From: Halichondria panicea
Lineage: Eukaryota > Porifera > Demospongiae > Suberitida > Halichondriidae
Reading direction: 5' to 3'
Assembly: GCF_963675165.1 (NCBI RefSeq)
Contig: NC_087382.1
Span: 2,819,463-2,883,462 of the forward strand
Length of the DNA stretch: 64,000 nt
The notes under the pieces are model-generated. The model ran no database searches. It was not told the origin of the DNA and saw only the letters and a list, made by a program, of their open reading frames with translations. Below are positions 9,901 to 19,497 of this stretch, piece by piece. The position numbers and the translations under genes were made by a program. Position 1 is the stretch's first letter. Each line of letters opens with the position of its first letter.

Positions 9901-12040
9901 AGAGCTAACTCTTTGAGAGGCCATAACTTGTGTTGGGAACGTTCAATTTTAAAGCTAAAAGATGCATTTAGTAGCTGTTTGGTAGTGCTACAATATGGTG
10001 TGCTTAGATATACAATATTATGTACTTACGTTGGTATACAGGCGAGGTATTGGACAACTCTTATGTACTTACGTTGGTATACAGGCGAGGTATTGGACAA
10101 CTCTTATGTACTTACGTTGGTATACAGGCGAGGTATTGGACAACTCTTATGTACTTACGTTGGTATACAGGCGAGGTATTGGACAACTCTTATGTACTTA
10201 CGTTGGTATACAGGCGAGGTATTGGACAACTCTTATGTACTTACGTTGGTATACAGGCGAGGTATTGGACAACTCTTATGTACTTACGTTGGTATACAGG
10301 CGAGGTATTGGACAACTCTTATGTACTTACGTTGGTATACAGGCGAGGTATTGGACAACTCTTATGTACTTACGTTGGTATACAGGCGAGGTATTGGACA
10401 ACTCTATGTACTTACGTTGGTATACAGGCGAGGTATTGGACAACTCTTCGTATGCAGTCTCTGCTGTAGTCAAAGCTCCTGGTTTGGGCTGGGAAGGTTA
10501 TAATGGAGCGACCTTGTTTGTCTCGTCCTCCTGACAATATGGCCACCTTTGTGTGAAGGAGGTCGAGGATCTCAGCCGCAGTGGGGTAGCCGGCGGTTGT
10601 GTCTGTGTGTGTGGATGGTGTGAGGTGTGTGTGGGTGGTGGTGTGAGGTGTGTGTGGGTGGTGGTGTGAGGTGTGTGTTAAGTGTAGGGGGTTATCAATT
10701 GTAGCCCATTGTAGCTAGCTATAGTAATGGTTGTATCCTCATCAATGAAATATGTTTATATATAGCCAGTTGTGTGGAGTAGCCCACTATATAGAGAGCT
10801 AGTATGAACACACACAAGTAACCAAGGCAGCAGCAGCATCCAGTAGTGTACACACACTGGAGTAGGTCAGACACAATTAAGGACCTCAGTCAGTACTTGG
10901 CCAGACTGGCACACTAACCAGATTAGAGCTCTCTAGATATCACAACTATACCTTATAAAGAGATCATTATGCTCCAGTGCAAGCATAAACACAGGCTTAG
11001 CAACCACCATAAAGACAGACAGTGAAACACTAGAATATACACAGTGGCCTTTCAATGCTCACACAAACCATTACTTACACTTCACACTTTCTTTTTTAAA
11101 TAAGTAAATGCTGCTCTGATTGACCTGCTGTGCGTAGACTAGTGTACAGAGCCTATAGTGTGGTCCCACTGTGTGCACTGTAGCTAGTGTACAGAGCCTA
11201 TAGTGTGGTCCCACTGTGTGCACTGTAGCTAGTGTACAGAGCCTATAGTGTGGTCCCACTGTGTGCACTGTAGCTAGTGTACAGAGCCTATAGTGTGGTC
11301 CCACTGTGTGCACTGTAGCTAGTGTACAGAGCCTATAGTGTGGTCCCACTGTGTGCACTGTAGCTAGTGTACAGAGCCTATAGTGTGGTCCCACTGTGTG
11401 CACTGTAGCTAGTGTACAGAGCCTACAGTGTGGTCCCACTGTGTGCACTGTAGCTAGTGTTTCAACATGCAATGAAAGTAAGGCATAACTATGGATGGAT
11501 GGGGTCTTGTTTATACTGACCTCATAATCACTTGTACCACACATTTCCAAACACCTAATGTGGGCATATAAAAGCAACTGCATAACAACGCTGTGATAGC
11601 ATGTACTTGAGCCGTGTCCCGTAGAGCGGGGATATTTCGAGGGCATAACAAGTTCACAGTTCTCGCTAGATAAGCAAGCATGTACCACAAACATTTATAT
11701 GCACGAATGTAATATTGTGCTGCAAAAAAGCTGCTATTCAGCGAAAATTAACAATCTTTCCCGTGAAAATTTATACCCTTGAAATATTTTTACGCGCTAT
11801 ACGGATTATTAATTCCACACCTTCCACTGGATCTGGTGATCCACCATTGATGTGTGTGGGGATGGCTGCCCAGCTGGTGGCTAGCTCGCTCCCCGTAGGT
11901 CCAAAGCCGTGCCCCCCTCTAGGGGGTGACAACTGTCCATCACGGGGGGCGGTTGGGGGGGTGCTCCCGTAGTGAGCCAATAGAACATCAGCAGGAGTGT
12001 CCGACAACGTCTTGTGTTCGGGGGATAGTCCGGTCGCCAT
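1..12040 (-). CDS. Sec14 (CRAL-TRIO)-spectrin repeat protein, Trio/Kalirin type, 3' part off window
   Basis: Spliced minus-strand gene with about 22 coding exons. First exons with checked phase: 11821-12040 (ATG in good context), 10416-10602, 9385-9475, 8973-9086, 8117-8233. They encode a CRAL-TRIO lipid-binding domain (LSGGRDKQG, YLACIPTEDV, GFSVVVDGRSSNW, FWQKQ, QLTSDLGGFLPYNHDLW). Downstream exons near 7784-7990, 7430-7545, 7183-7238, 7015-7130, 6020-6130, 5692-5775, 5037-5395, 4650-4790, 4285-4475, 3961-4100, 3575-3755, 3160-3540, 2160-2570, 1510-1820, 1000-1133, 640-855 and 420-560 encode helical spectrin-like repeats. About 1,300 residues lie in the window with no stop reached. That length matches the part of Trio/Kalirin before the first RhoGEF (DH-PH) domain, which should lie left of base 1. 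SESTD1 shares the domain order and similar Sec14 motifs but is only about 700 residues, so Trio/Kalirin is preferred, not proven. Likely role: scaffold and Rho-GTPase regulation. Confidence 0.8.
165..395. repeat. Dispersed AT-rich repeat, family B
   Basis: Contains phrases such as tatagagctaagacagagctac, agttatgggccatcaaagatagct and gaaattgctggatttcaatca that recur in this window near 4870-5010, 5835-5960, 7605-7720, 20660-20845, 23595-23790 and 26040-26145. No coding capacity and no clear terminal repeats are visible. Probably a moderately high-copy non-autonomous element; class unknown. Confidence 0.55.
858..944. repeat. (TG)n microsatellite with poly-G end
   Basis: A long TG dinucleotide tract in an intron of the Trio-type gene, ending in a run of more than ten G. 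Similar (TG)n/(CA)n tracts sit at about 4095-4235, 7370-7420, 8000-8095, 12870-12960, 18235-18312, 20104-20150, 28230-28325, 28440-28540, 58405-58445, 58615-58875 and 60838-60870, mostly next to exon borders. Confidence 0.9.
1190..1390. repeat. Dispersed repeat family A, partial copy
   Basis: Fragment with the family-A phrases (aaaagtactagagttggctctgtaac, ctaaaaggcttctct..ctttcagaaaatcataa). The same vocabulary occurs at 6170-6985, 9150-9360, 22330-22685, 26755-26850, 57000-57745 and 61965-62200. It lies in an intron of the Trio-type gene. Confidence 0.6.
1437..1509. repeat. Short tandem duplication containing an exon end and its 5' splice site
   Basis: On the minus strand the exon ends GTGAAAGAG|GTGGGTGTGG (about 1510). 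The same exon-end plus donor string recurs about 60 bases further into the intron, with a partial third copy of the GTGGGTGTGGCCTAGTACATGT part between them. Reading past the first donor meets a stop within four codons (VGVV then TAG). Confidence 0.7.
1870..2042. mobile_element. Palindromic MITE-like element (CGTATAG family, divergent)
   Basis: The ends are inverted and imperfect: atatcgtatagtgggtcatt on the left, and ctattcggta preceded by tttgaaccaacgaaaac on the right. It resembles the family whose best copy is at 24195-24426. Non-coding, intronic. Confidence 0.45.
2045..2165. repeat. 17-bp minisatellite abutting a 5' splice site
   Basis: About seven copies of a catatcacacaccatca-type unit. 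On the minus strand the exon ends ..GCTTATAAG|GTGATGGTGTG, and GTGATGGTGTGTGATAT is the repeat unit, so the donor hexamer itself is repeated down the intron. Confidence 0.7.
3799..3972. repeat. 44-bp minisatellite carrying four copies of a 5' splice site
   Basis: Four copies with exact 44-bp spacing (cttacg at 3829, 3873, 3917, 3961). On the coding (minus) strand each copy reads GCACTAC|GTAAGTCATG, the end of the Trio-type exon (..LASAL) plus its donor. Reading on from the first donor gives a stop before the second unit is complete, so only the first site yields the normal frame. Confidence 0.85.
6170..6985. repeat. Dispersed repeat family A, tandemly rearranged copy
   Basis: Several partial copies in tandem, including an internal direct duplication of ccatggtccaatggcgaaaaatagc near 6388 and 6450. 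Recurrent phrases: ctttcaaatgatgtcatcaaag, ttcatatttgagag, and gttatggccgttcaaagatgctc. Open frames across it are short and are not credible genes. It fills an intron of the Trio-type gene. Confidence 0.7.
8265..8460. mobile_element. Palindromic MITE-like element (CGTATAGCG family)
   Basis: Starts accatatagcgggtctatttcgcgggtataaag and ends tttataccctagaaatataccggctatacg, so the ends are imperfect inverted repeats. It is internally AT-rich and includes a tttcgctgaatagcaagc motif shared with 11620-11808, 14371-14560 and 16160-16300. No coding capacity. Confidence 0.6.
9092..9150. repeat. About 23-bp repeat ending in a 3' splice site
   Basis: Three copies of a gatat(a/t)agannntggtcatgt-type unit. 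On the coding strand the real acceptor of exon 8973-9086 is TTATATCACAG|GAGG, and the upstream copies read AATATCACATGACC and GATATCACATGACC. The acceptor neighbourhood is repeated, but only the exon-proximal copy has AG. Confidence 0.6.
10019..10447. repeat. 43-bp minisatellite with ten copies of an exon end and its 5' splice site
   Basis: Ten near-identical units with donors (acttac on plus) at 10024, 10067, 10110, 10153, 10196, 10239, 10282, 10325, 10368 and 10410; the last spacing is 42. On the minus strand every unit encodes the exon end VVQYLACIPT followed by GTAAGTACAT. The copy at 10416-10447 is the genuine end of the Sec14 exon; the other nine lie in the intron. Read-through past the first donor meets TAA at once. 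Long open frames on the plus strand here are artefacts of the repeat. Confidence 0.95.
11142..11456. repeat. 45-bp minisatellite, seven copies
   Basis: Seven nearly perfect 45-bp units (gtgtacagagcctatagtgt...) in the first intron of the Trio-type gene. Because 45 is a multiple of three, the minus strand shows an open repetitive frame, which is not a gene: no start context, and composition follows the repeat. Confidence 0.95.
11620..11808. mobile_element. Palindromic MITE (CGTATAGCG family) beside a splice donor
   Basis: The left part reads cgtagagcggggatatttcgagggcataac. The right part reads tttatacccttgaaatatttttacgcgctatacgg, its imperfect inverse. The right end lies about 12 bases from the donor of coding exon 1 (exon end 11821) of the Trio-type gene, just inside the intron. 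Confidence 0.6.
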
Positions 12041-12463
12041 CGCTACTTGTATATCATAGATTGGTGTCAATTGGTGAGAACGAAATCGAACTCCTGCAGA
12101 CATATACACATATATCTAAAAATATATATTACAAACTTTTATGCTTTACAAATAATAAACTATCTGTACACATTCAGAAATGTAAACAAACACTGCAATT
12201 AATACAAAGCCTGATGATAGCTAGCTCAGGTGCATAGACGAGTCTACCACACACATGGGTCTTAGCTTGACTGTGTCGCAGTGCGATGAGATGTTCCTTC
12301 TTTTACTCTCTGGTCACAGATACGAACGCTTCACCATTCCAGCCAGTAGCTAACTAACTATTGTCTTGGACTTTTAATATTGCCTTGGGGCGTAGCTAGG
12401 TCTGAGTAAACCTTGCCTACAGAATCAACCAGCCCCTCCCCTTCTTTTATCTGACAATTAAAA
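12041..12463. other. Divergent intergenic region (Trio-type / RWDD2-like)
   Basis: This 423-bp region separates two divergently oriented start codons, so it probably holds both promoters and 5' leaders. It contains AT-rich stretches (atatatctaaaaatatatatt near 12110). No clear TATA box or conserved element could be assigned. Confidence 0.5.
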
Positions 12464-13579
12464 ATGGAGACATTGATACAGCAGCAACTGGACGAGCTAG
12501 AGCTGCTCCAGTCCATGTATTCCTCCCCTGGAGAGTTTCACATAGAAGACCAGGGCTCGTATGAGCAGACTCTGGCCTACTGCAAGCAGTTGGTGCCACA
12601 GCCTGCACAAAGCTTGAGCTTCAAGTTAGTCATTGTAATCGATGCTGATGATGGTGATGATGAGGACAGCCTCCAGGGAGCTACTGCCAACTGCACTGCA
12701 GTGTACCCACTGGAGATTGCTGTCAGACTAGGTAATAGGTAAGCCATATGTAGATGTATAGAGTCTGCACATATCATGTTTCTAGCTACGTTGAATTTAC
12801 AGTATTAATATATGCATAAATTTTATACCAAGAGTTCATTTTTAAATTTGGTATTGAGCTTGTAACTGTACCCCCCTCCCACACACCCACACCACTCCCA
12901 CACACCCACACCACTCCCACACACACACACACCACTCCCACACACACACACCACACACAGCTACCCCGACGTTCTGCCCAATGTATACCTGTCATCAAAG
13001 GACCTACATCGAACCAACCAAGACCAATTGAACTCTGACCTCCACTGCTACATGAATGCAATACCTCTAACAGAACCGTGTCTACTGACTATTGTGGAAT
13101 GGATCAGAGACAATTCTGCCACTTACTTCCCGGTTCCCATTTCCCATTCCATCAGTACCCCAGATTCCAAATCCGACCAATCACAATCGGACAATTTCTG
13201 TCGTCTGTGGCTGTACATGCATCATATTTACAGTAAAACAAAACGAAGAAATATTCTTTCATCTGCCCACGACTTGGACCTCACTGGGTTCTGTTTACCC
13301 GGGAAACCTGGTGTCGTGTGTGTGGAGGGTTCAGAGCGCAACACTAGAGAATTCTATTCCATTCTGAGGCGGTGGAATTGGAAATCTATCACTTGTCGAA
13401 GGAGAGAAGAGATTGAGTCATGTGATATTGGAAGCTGTCGGAAAGTGTGTGGATTTCAAGAGTTGGTTCTTGAGGTTCAAGGAACTCATTTAAACTTGGG
13501 ACAGTTTCTAGAATACCTTAAGCAGCGTAAACTGGAGTATATGTTCAAGGAATTATTTGGTGTTGATGGACAGCATTGA
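12464..13579 (+). CDS. RWDD2: RWD domain-containing protein 2-like
   Basis: Two exons, 12464-12738 and 12961-13579, joined at AATAG|gtaagc..cacacag|CTACCC. The splice completes a Ser codon before the YP motif typical of RWD domains. The product is 297 residues, close to RWDD2A/B. It has an N-terminal RWD domain (METLIQQQLDELELLQSMY; YPDVLPNVYLSS) and a C-terminal DUF1115-type region (LWLYMHHIYSKTKRRNIL, DLTGFCLPGKPGVVCVEGS, FYSILRRWNWK). RWDD2 proteins are poorly characterised; RWD folds usually bind proteins. The start is the first in-frame ATG. It converges with the BTB-TLDc gene, 250 bp between stop codons. Confidence 0.9.
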
Positions 13580-13830
13580 TATATTTATTTAATTTATCGC
13601 CAATCACACTTCATTTATTTCAAATGTCAAAGTTATAAAAAAACACATACTAAACCACTGATATGTTTTATAAGCAAGCGACCAGAAATATAATATGAGA
13701 TTGTGTTTTAAAAAATTACTGATTGGCTGGTAGTGAGTGGGTGTGGTCACAGAATGGTGGTGGGAAACATGTAGAGACAGTACGTGATGAATTTAGCTAT
13801 TGAGTTCAAAGGTTAAAGTTCATAGTTTAG
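13580..13830. other. Convergent 3' intergenic region
   Basis: This 251-bp AT-rich spacer lies between the stop codons of the RWDD2-like (plus) and BTB-TLDc (minus) genes. No AATAAA hexamer is evident on either strand. No other features are seen. Confidence 0.5.
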
Positions 13831-16800
13831 TTAGGTAGGACAGAAGACTTCAATGTCTCCCACAGTGAAATACTGCTCCCCTGCATAGAAAGAAACAAGA
13901 TCAGTTTTAGAAATTATGAAAAATTAACTTCCAAATCCCTAACTTTTTTTTTTTTTCCATGTAATATCAAACAATACAAATGTACAAAAGCAACAGACCA
14001 AAAGATAAGAGGGGGGGGCATACAGTTTAGCGGATACCATCCGCTGAAGGAGGTAAAGTTTGTTGGCGATGAATGTGGTTCCCTAACTGATATGCACATA
14101 CATGTGGCCACACCTCCATTACTATAGCAACAAGCCCCACCCACACAGCCCTAGCAACAAGCCCCACCCACCTGTGAGGAGGTGCGGGTGTATGGCGTCA
14201 CCATAAGAGTGTCCTAGTTGAGAATAAGACTCTTTATTTCTGTTACTCTCGTTACTGATGCACAAGTCAGCTCCAGATCCAAATATAGGCCCGTTGCTAT
14301 GGGAACAAACGCACGACCGTTAATAACAGAAGTAGTAAACAATTAGACCATCTCATAATTAAAAGAAAATACCGTATAGCGGATATAATTATTTCGAGGA
14401 TATAAACTTTCGCGAAAAGATCGTTAGAAAAGTTTTCACTAAATAGCAGCCTTTCTGCAGTACGCATGCATTCGATATTAATGTATAAATATTTGCGGTA
14501 CATACTTAATCAGCGAAAACCGCAAAACATTTATACCCTCAAAATAAATATATTCACTATATCACTAAAAAGCTATCTAATCAGAATTATTATAAGCTGA
14601 AAATCCACATCCCCACCCACCCACACACACACCACCACACACCTTGGATGGTTGTTGATAGCGTAGGAGGGCTGTTTGATGACGTAACGAGTAGGCGGAG
14701 TCTGGGAGGGATTGACGACAGTGAAGAGGCAGCTGTTCTGAGAGGCTGCAAATTTCCCTCGTTTGAAACGACTGTTCCAACTAGCGTCAGTGTAGCCACC
14801 AAACACACACCCACTCGTGCTCTGTATACCAGGACAATAAAGTTATTGTATTTCAATATTTGTTATCAATAATTATGACTATAAAGCAGGCCATATATTT
14901 TGATACAATCAGAAGCTGTGACTACCGGTAGCCCATGACTCCTGATACTCCATGTACAAGAGCTTATAGGGTCACTGTACTAGACAAGTGTAGATATAGC
15001 ACATATACACTTTAGACACTAGTTGATAAGATCTACATGGGAAGTACATGGGAAGTACATGGGAAGTACATGGGAAAAGTGCCTCAGAGCAGGTATACTG
15101 CAAATTTACTTAGTATACCTAGTATTCCGTTGTCAAGTAATTGTATTGTAGTCAAGCAGTTTGTGCATGCGCACTAGTATCTAAATGAGTTAGACACTGT
15201 TTTGTCGGTGTCCATGTGATTTAGAAGCCCTCAGCCACTTTAGTACCCTCGTTACGCTCGGGATACTAAATCGGTGCCTTTGGGCTTCTAAATCCCGTAG
15301 ACACCTCCAAAACAGTGTCTAACTATTATATAGACCTCACCCTAATGAGAGTAACAGTGGGCCCTTGCTCATCACAGTGACTATGGAAGTCCCTGGCAGT
15401 GAGTCCATCTCTGGAGCCTCTGTACAGTAGCCTCCACTCACTCTCTCCACACTCACACCTGGAGAAATGGAGGGAGGGGCAACTGAAGCAATGATAAGAA
15501 TACCGGACTCCCTTCGTTTGAAAGTACTAGAGACACGGGTGTGTGTAGTTACAGTGAGACTAGTGTTGGGGTCACTGCAATCACTGTATGTACTCATGCT
15601 TACAGTGAGACTAGTGTTGGGGTCACTGCAATCCACTGTATGTACTCATTCAGTGTGCAAGCTAAGTGGTGGTGTTGCTAGGAGCTCTAGAACACAGCTG
15701 GGGTCAGAGTTCATGTCAGTCATGCAGCTAATCACATTCTACTGTACCGTACATTCTTAGCAACGCATAGTTACACAAGTGCTATGTAAACAGTAGGCAC
15801 CGGCATTCTTCTAATACTATAATATTATAGAAACTTCATTATTTTATTATTCGTACATAGTCGGGCAATTAAATAATATGGTATAGTAGACTAGTGTACT
15901 AGAGAGAAGGCCCCCTGGACACAATACTAACCCCCTGAACTACCAACCCCCTAAACCACTGACCCCCTGAACACACTCACCATTCTGCAATGAGTGCTTG
16001 CACGTCCCCACGTCCTGACAGGATTGCTGACTCAGCAAAAGGCTCGGCTACTCCATTCTCACTGCTCCCCTGACGATATTTGGCCAGAGCTGCCTCCACT
16101 GACACCAGCCCAGTAGGCTCAACCTAAACAGAGGGAAGAGAACTGAAGAATGGAGCTACAGATCTATAGCATAGCAGGATATTTCGAGGGTATAAACTTT
16201 TGCGGGAAAGACCGTTAAGAAAGGTTTTCATGGATTTAATTTTTGCGGAATAGCATCCTTTTTGCTTACTGCATAAAAGACGCAAATTCGTAAAATTGAG
16301 ATGAAGGAATAGCCACCACTTTGAACATGCTAAAACCACACCCACCTCGTTAGTGAAGACGTCATCACTGATATCCATAACACGCACATGCTCTACAAGG
16401 CCATCGAGAGTCTCCTCCATCTTGATCCTCTCCCCCTCCCGCCACACTCCCGGGCCACCGTCCACACCTGTGGCATGTTGTCCCCATCTCAGTACAGCCC
16501 TCCACACATCGTCCTGGGTTACAGACAGCTGCAGGCAAGAGGGGGGTTATGTATGCAGGCAAGGGGGGTTATGTATGCAGGCAAGGGGGGGGTTATGTGT
16601 GCAGGCAAGAGGGGGGTTATGTATGCAGGCAAGGGGGGGGTTATGTGTGCAGGCAAGGGGGGGTTATGTGTGCAGGCAAGGGGGGGTTATGTGTGCAGGC
16701 AAGGGGGGGTTATGTGTGCAGGCAAGGGGGGGTTATGTGTGCAGGCAAGGGGGGGTTATGTGCAAGGGGGGGGGTTATGTATGCAGGCAAGGGGGGGGTT

Positions 16801-18260
16801 AGGTGTGCAGGCAAGGGGGGGGGTTATGTGTGCAGGCAAGGGGGGGGCTATGTGTGCAGGCAAGGGGGGGGGCTATGTGTGCAGGCAAGGGGGGGGGTTA
16901 TGTGTGCAGGCAAGGGGGGGTTATGTGTGCAGGCAAGGGGGGGTTGTGCAGGTAAGGGGGGGTTATGTGTGCAGGCAAGGGGGGGGCTATGTGTGCAGGC
17001 AAGGGGGGGTTATGTGTGCAGGCAAGGGGGGGTTATGTGTGCAGGCAAGGGGGGGTTGTGCAGGTAAGGGGGGGTTAGGTGTTCAGGCAAGGGGGGGGTT
17101 ATGTGTTCAGGCAAGGGGGGGTTATGTGTTCAGGCAAGGGGGGGGGGGTTATGTGTGCAGGCAAGGGGGGGTTGTGCAGGTAAGGGGGGGTTAGGTGTTC
17201 AGGCAAGGGGGGGGTTATGTGTGCAGGCAAGGGGGGGGGTCAGGTATGCCAATTATGTTAGCTCAATAAAGCGCATATTAACACAAATTAGTAGTACATT
17301 GTAATAAAATCTACAAGTGCCAGAAAATGGGATATACGTGATATAATCATCGTGATATAATCATCATGATATAATCATCATCTTATAATCAGCATGTATA
17401 ATTGTAGTACGTGAAACAGTCCACTGATTGCATGCAAGGCTGTTAACTGTATTCCCCTTCCCAGTAGACACGACACTGTGGTTTGTGTGTGTGTGGTCCA
17501 ACAATAGTCACTGACAATGTTTTAGTGTTCAGTCACATATCAGGAATGTCAACCATGCATCACACACACGCACGCACGCACGCACACACGCACACACACA
17601 CACTCACACACACGCACACACCTCCTCCTACTGTCACTAAAACATTAATTTTTTGATCTATCTCTCACATAATTATAAGGGTAATAGTACCAGCCACACA
17701 CTGTCTCTAACTCTAACTCTTACATCCAAACAAACCTATATCATATTTCACTTCACACAGAGAAATGGACATTTCTAATAAAAAGTTAATTTGTAAGAGC
17801 TATAACATTACAAATATACACATGCAGCTAGCCAGAGTATCAATGGCAACCACTGGGTTAAGTCTTGGTTACCAAAGCTGCTCAAAATGTCATTGATAGC
17901 TTCTCACATGCACAAACATAGCTCACTTTATTATTGGAGATGATCGTAGCCAGCATGCTTTTATGCAGACCCAAGAAACCTTCTCTAGCGAACACCAGAG
18001 CCGTGTGAACGCTGATGTAGTCAAGGCAACCCTGTACTATCTCTTGCAGTGCTGGGTTCACCATTTCCCCTTTGCAGTCTTTAAGGACACTGTTAGCAGC
18101 TAGTAGGACCTGACAGACCGTGTCAGCGTTGAGGTTGCTCTTGATGTGATGAATGGTGTGGGTTTGCAGTGCAGGGAGACCAAGCTCGGGACATAGGAGG
18201 AGGATACGGAAGGGGTTGAGACTGTGTAGGGAGATCTGTGTGTGTGGTGTGGGTGTGGGT

Positions 18261-18312
<52 letters not shown>

Positions 18313-19016
18313 AGTGGGGGTATGGTAGAATATTAGAATTATAAGCTCGTTGGGTACTAGGTAGAAACGAAGGCAATATTGGCAAGCAAAAGTAATTTAC
18401 TAATTAAGTACAGTACAGTACTGGTGGTGGGTATACAAGTTAGTTAGTCTATACAGCATGTTCGTGTCCGTGTGCCAAGCTACCTCTACATGCATGTATA
18501 CCCTCACACCCACACACCCTCACACACACCCACACACCTGGGCCAAGCTACCTCGTACCTCACACACCTGTGTTGGCAGCTACTGTGTAAGTACGTGTGA
18601 AAGAATTAGTTAACACCTACAAAAGCAACCAATGGACATACGTGCTCAAACCAAGCACACTAAAACACAGCTCCACACTATACGATATCAACCACTATAC
18701 GATATCGACTTACCTTGCCAGTGTATAGATATTTAATGACAGCTCTGACAGCTGCCACATTGTGATGCTTGTTCAGTTGAATGCTGATCACACCTCTGTC
18801 ATTCTCCCCCAGTAACCAACTGCCTCTCTTGACCTTGTAGCGCTCACACCGTGTCACTACAATCAGTCGATGCGCTTTCACACGTTCATGGCCTATAACA
18901 AACTCAACGTCACATGTAGACTCGTCCTTCTGTAGCCCCTCCAGGTCGTAGAGTAGGCTCTCCCGCAGAGACGCGTCCTCTGGAGGTGACGCCTTGCCTG
19001 GGCTGATTCTAGACAT
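13831..19016 (-). CDS. BTB-BACK-TLDc domain protein
   Basis: About eight exons. 18714-19016 starts at MSRISPGK and encodes a BTB/POZ domain (CDVEFVIGHERVKAHRLIV, VISIQLNKHHNVAAVRAVIKYLYTG). 17930-18240 and 16325-16530 encode a BACK-like helical region (DDVWRAVLRWGQ). 15980-16122 follows. 15345-15460, 14642-14825, about 14172-14295 and 13831-13884 encode a TLDc domain: LLYRGSRDGLTARDFHSHCD, CVFGGYTDASWNS, GPIFGSGADLCIS, YFTVGDIEVFCPT then stop. BTB domains recruit Cullin-3, and TLDc proteins are linked to oxidative-stress protection and V-ATPase regulation. A Cul3 adaptor with TLDc as the targeting module is inference. The ATG at 19016 is preferred because upstream frame codons offer no ATG. 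Confidence 0.85.
14371..14560. mobile_element. Palindromic MITE (ACCGTATAGCG family)
   Basis: Left end accgtatagcggatataattatttcgagg; right side tttataccctcaaaataaatatattcactata. The internal segment (aaaagttttcactaaatagc) is shared with 8265-8460 and 16160-16300. It lies in an intron of the BTB-TLDc gene. Confidence 0.65.
15188..15324. mobile_element. Foldback element, 137 bp
   Basis: Long inverted ends: agttagacactgttttg at the left and caaaacagtgtctaact at the right with a one-base mismatch. The inner arms gatttagaagccc / gggcttctaaatc also pair. The loop region holds ctcgttacgctcgggatac. Non-coding hairpin, intronic in the BTB-TLDc gene. Confidence 0.75.
15547..15655. repeat. Two-copy tandem duplication, about 53 bp
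   Basis: The unit begins ttacagtgagactagtgttg and ends ctgtatgtactcat, and occurs twice with a one-base difference (atcactg / atccactg). It lies in an intron of the BTB-TLDc gene. Confidence 0.85.
16160..16300. mobile_element. Truncated MITE of the CGTATAGCG family
   Basis: Carries the left-half phrases (catagcaggatatttcgaggg, tataaacttttgcgggaaag, ttttcatggatttaatttttgcggaatagc) without a recognisable right half. Intronic. Confidence 0.5.
16541..17240. repeat. G-rich minisatellite (about 30 units) upstream of a 3' splice site
   Basis: Units of about 19-25 bp of the form ttatgtgtgcaggcaaggggggg, each with a run of 4-9 G. On the coding (minus) strand this gives about 30 pyrimidine tracts CCCCCCCTTGCCTGCA. 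Only the exon-proximal copy continues as CTTGCCTGCAG|CTGTCTGT, the real acceptor of the exon starting near 16530; the internal copies read CTGCAC or CTGCAT and lack AG. The G-runs could form quadruplexes. Collagen-like open frames on the plus strand are repeat artefacts. Confidence 0.9.
17300..17640. repeat. Intronic simple repeats: 16-bp gatataatcatc units and CA tract
   Basis: About four gatataatcatcgt-type units (17330-17400) and a cacacgcacgcacg tract (17560-17625), in the long intron between the BACK-coding exons of the BTB-TLDc gene. Nothing coding is visible from 17240 to about 17930. Confidence 0.7.
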
Positions 19017-19497
19017 TGGAAGACTCGCTAGCAAACACAGTACTGTACTAGTATGTAGCTACAGCTAGCTAGCTTGCTGCAATCATAACAAATCACTGTG
19101 TACTTTAATACAAGCCCCACCCCCTATTGTCCATCTGTGGTTTTTTAATGAATTTCAATATTCTTTTGCGGGAAGGTTTCTGCGCATGAGAAATCATTTT
19201 AGGATTAGGCGATTCTTACCACATAAATAATATTAATTGAATTTCAATATTACTTTTTGGGAAAGACACGACCACTTACCAAGAATCCTATCTGACGATT
19301 CCTACCGTATGAATAATTATCACAGTCAATTTCAAGAAAATAAGGGAAACAAAACAAAATGCAATACACATGACATGCTAACTACAATACATCGTTACAG
19401 TAATGATACTCAATGTACACATTACAAAATTACAGTAGTTACAAAATGGCAGAACTGAAGAGAGAGTTGTGGGAGAGTTGGTTGGTTAATTAGAACA
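19017..19497. other. Intergenic region between beta-catenin 3' end and BTB-TLDc 5' end
   Basis: This 481-bp AT-rich region lies downstream of beta-catenin and upstream of the BTB-TLDc gene, both minus strand. It holds an imperfect duplication of gaatttcaatattcttttgc / gaatttcaatattactttttg at 19148 and 19238, with gattctta / gattccta. It presumably includes the BTB-TLDc promoter; no element could be fixed. Confidence 0.5.

Larger units (their letters stand above)
8117..10602 (-). other. CRAL-TRIO (Sec14) coding exons of the Trio-type gene
   Basis: Four exons join in consistent phase (phase 1 in, then 2, 0, 0). Exon 10416-10602 ends at CCAAC|GTAAGT and completes a Thr codon with the first base of exon 9385-9475. 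The reading runs IPT-EDVREYGF, the same register as IPSEEV..GF in Trio and IPSEKC..GF in SESTD1. Exon 8973-9086 carries the FWQKQ stretch and exon 8117-8233 the DKLIRYVESSQL segment. This block identifies the gene family. Confidence 0.85.

Noticed and set aside
10019-10447. CRISPR array
   Set aside because: Units are identical end to end with no unique spacers, and the context is eukaryotic coding sequence.
9913-10534. Long plus-strand open frames with repeated YVLTLVYRRGIGQL peptides
   Set aside because: They are translations of the 43-bp array in rotating frames; the real coding sense is minus and only the last unit is exonic.
11071-11694. 207-codon minus frame with TVHTVGPHYRLCTLA repeats
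   Set aside because: 45-bp minisatellite in frame; no homology, and within the first intron of the Trio-type gene.
1-12040. Nesprin, dystrophin or spectrin identity for the spectrin-repeat gene
   Set aside because: The N-terminal CRAL-TRIO domain with LSGGRDKQG and FWQKQ excludes these; no calponin-homology domain is seen.
16353-17304. Glycine-rich collagen-like frames on the plus strand
   Set aside because: Produced by the G-rich minisatellite; no splice structure or start context, and interrupted by unit-length changes.
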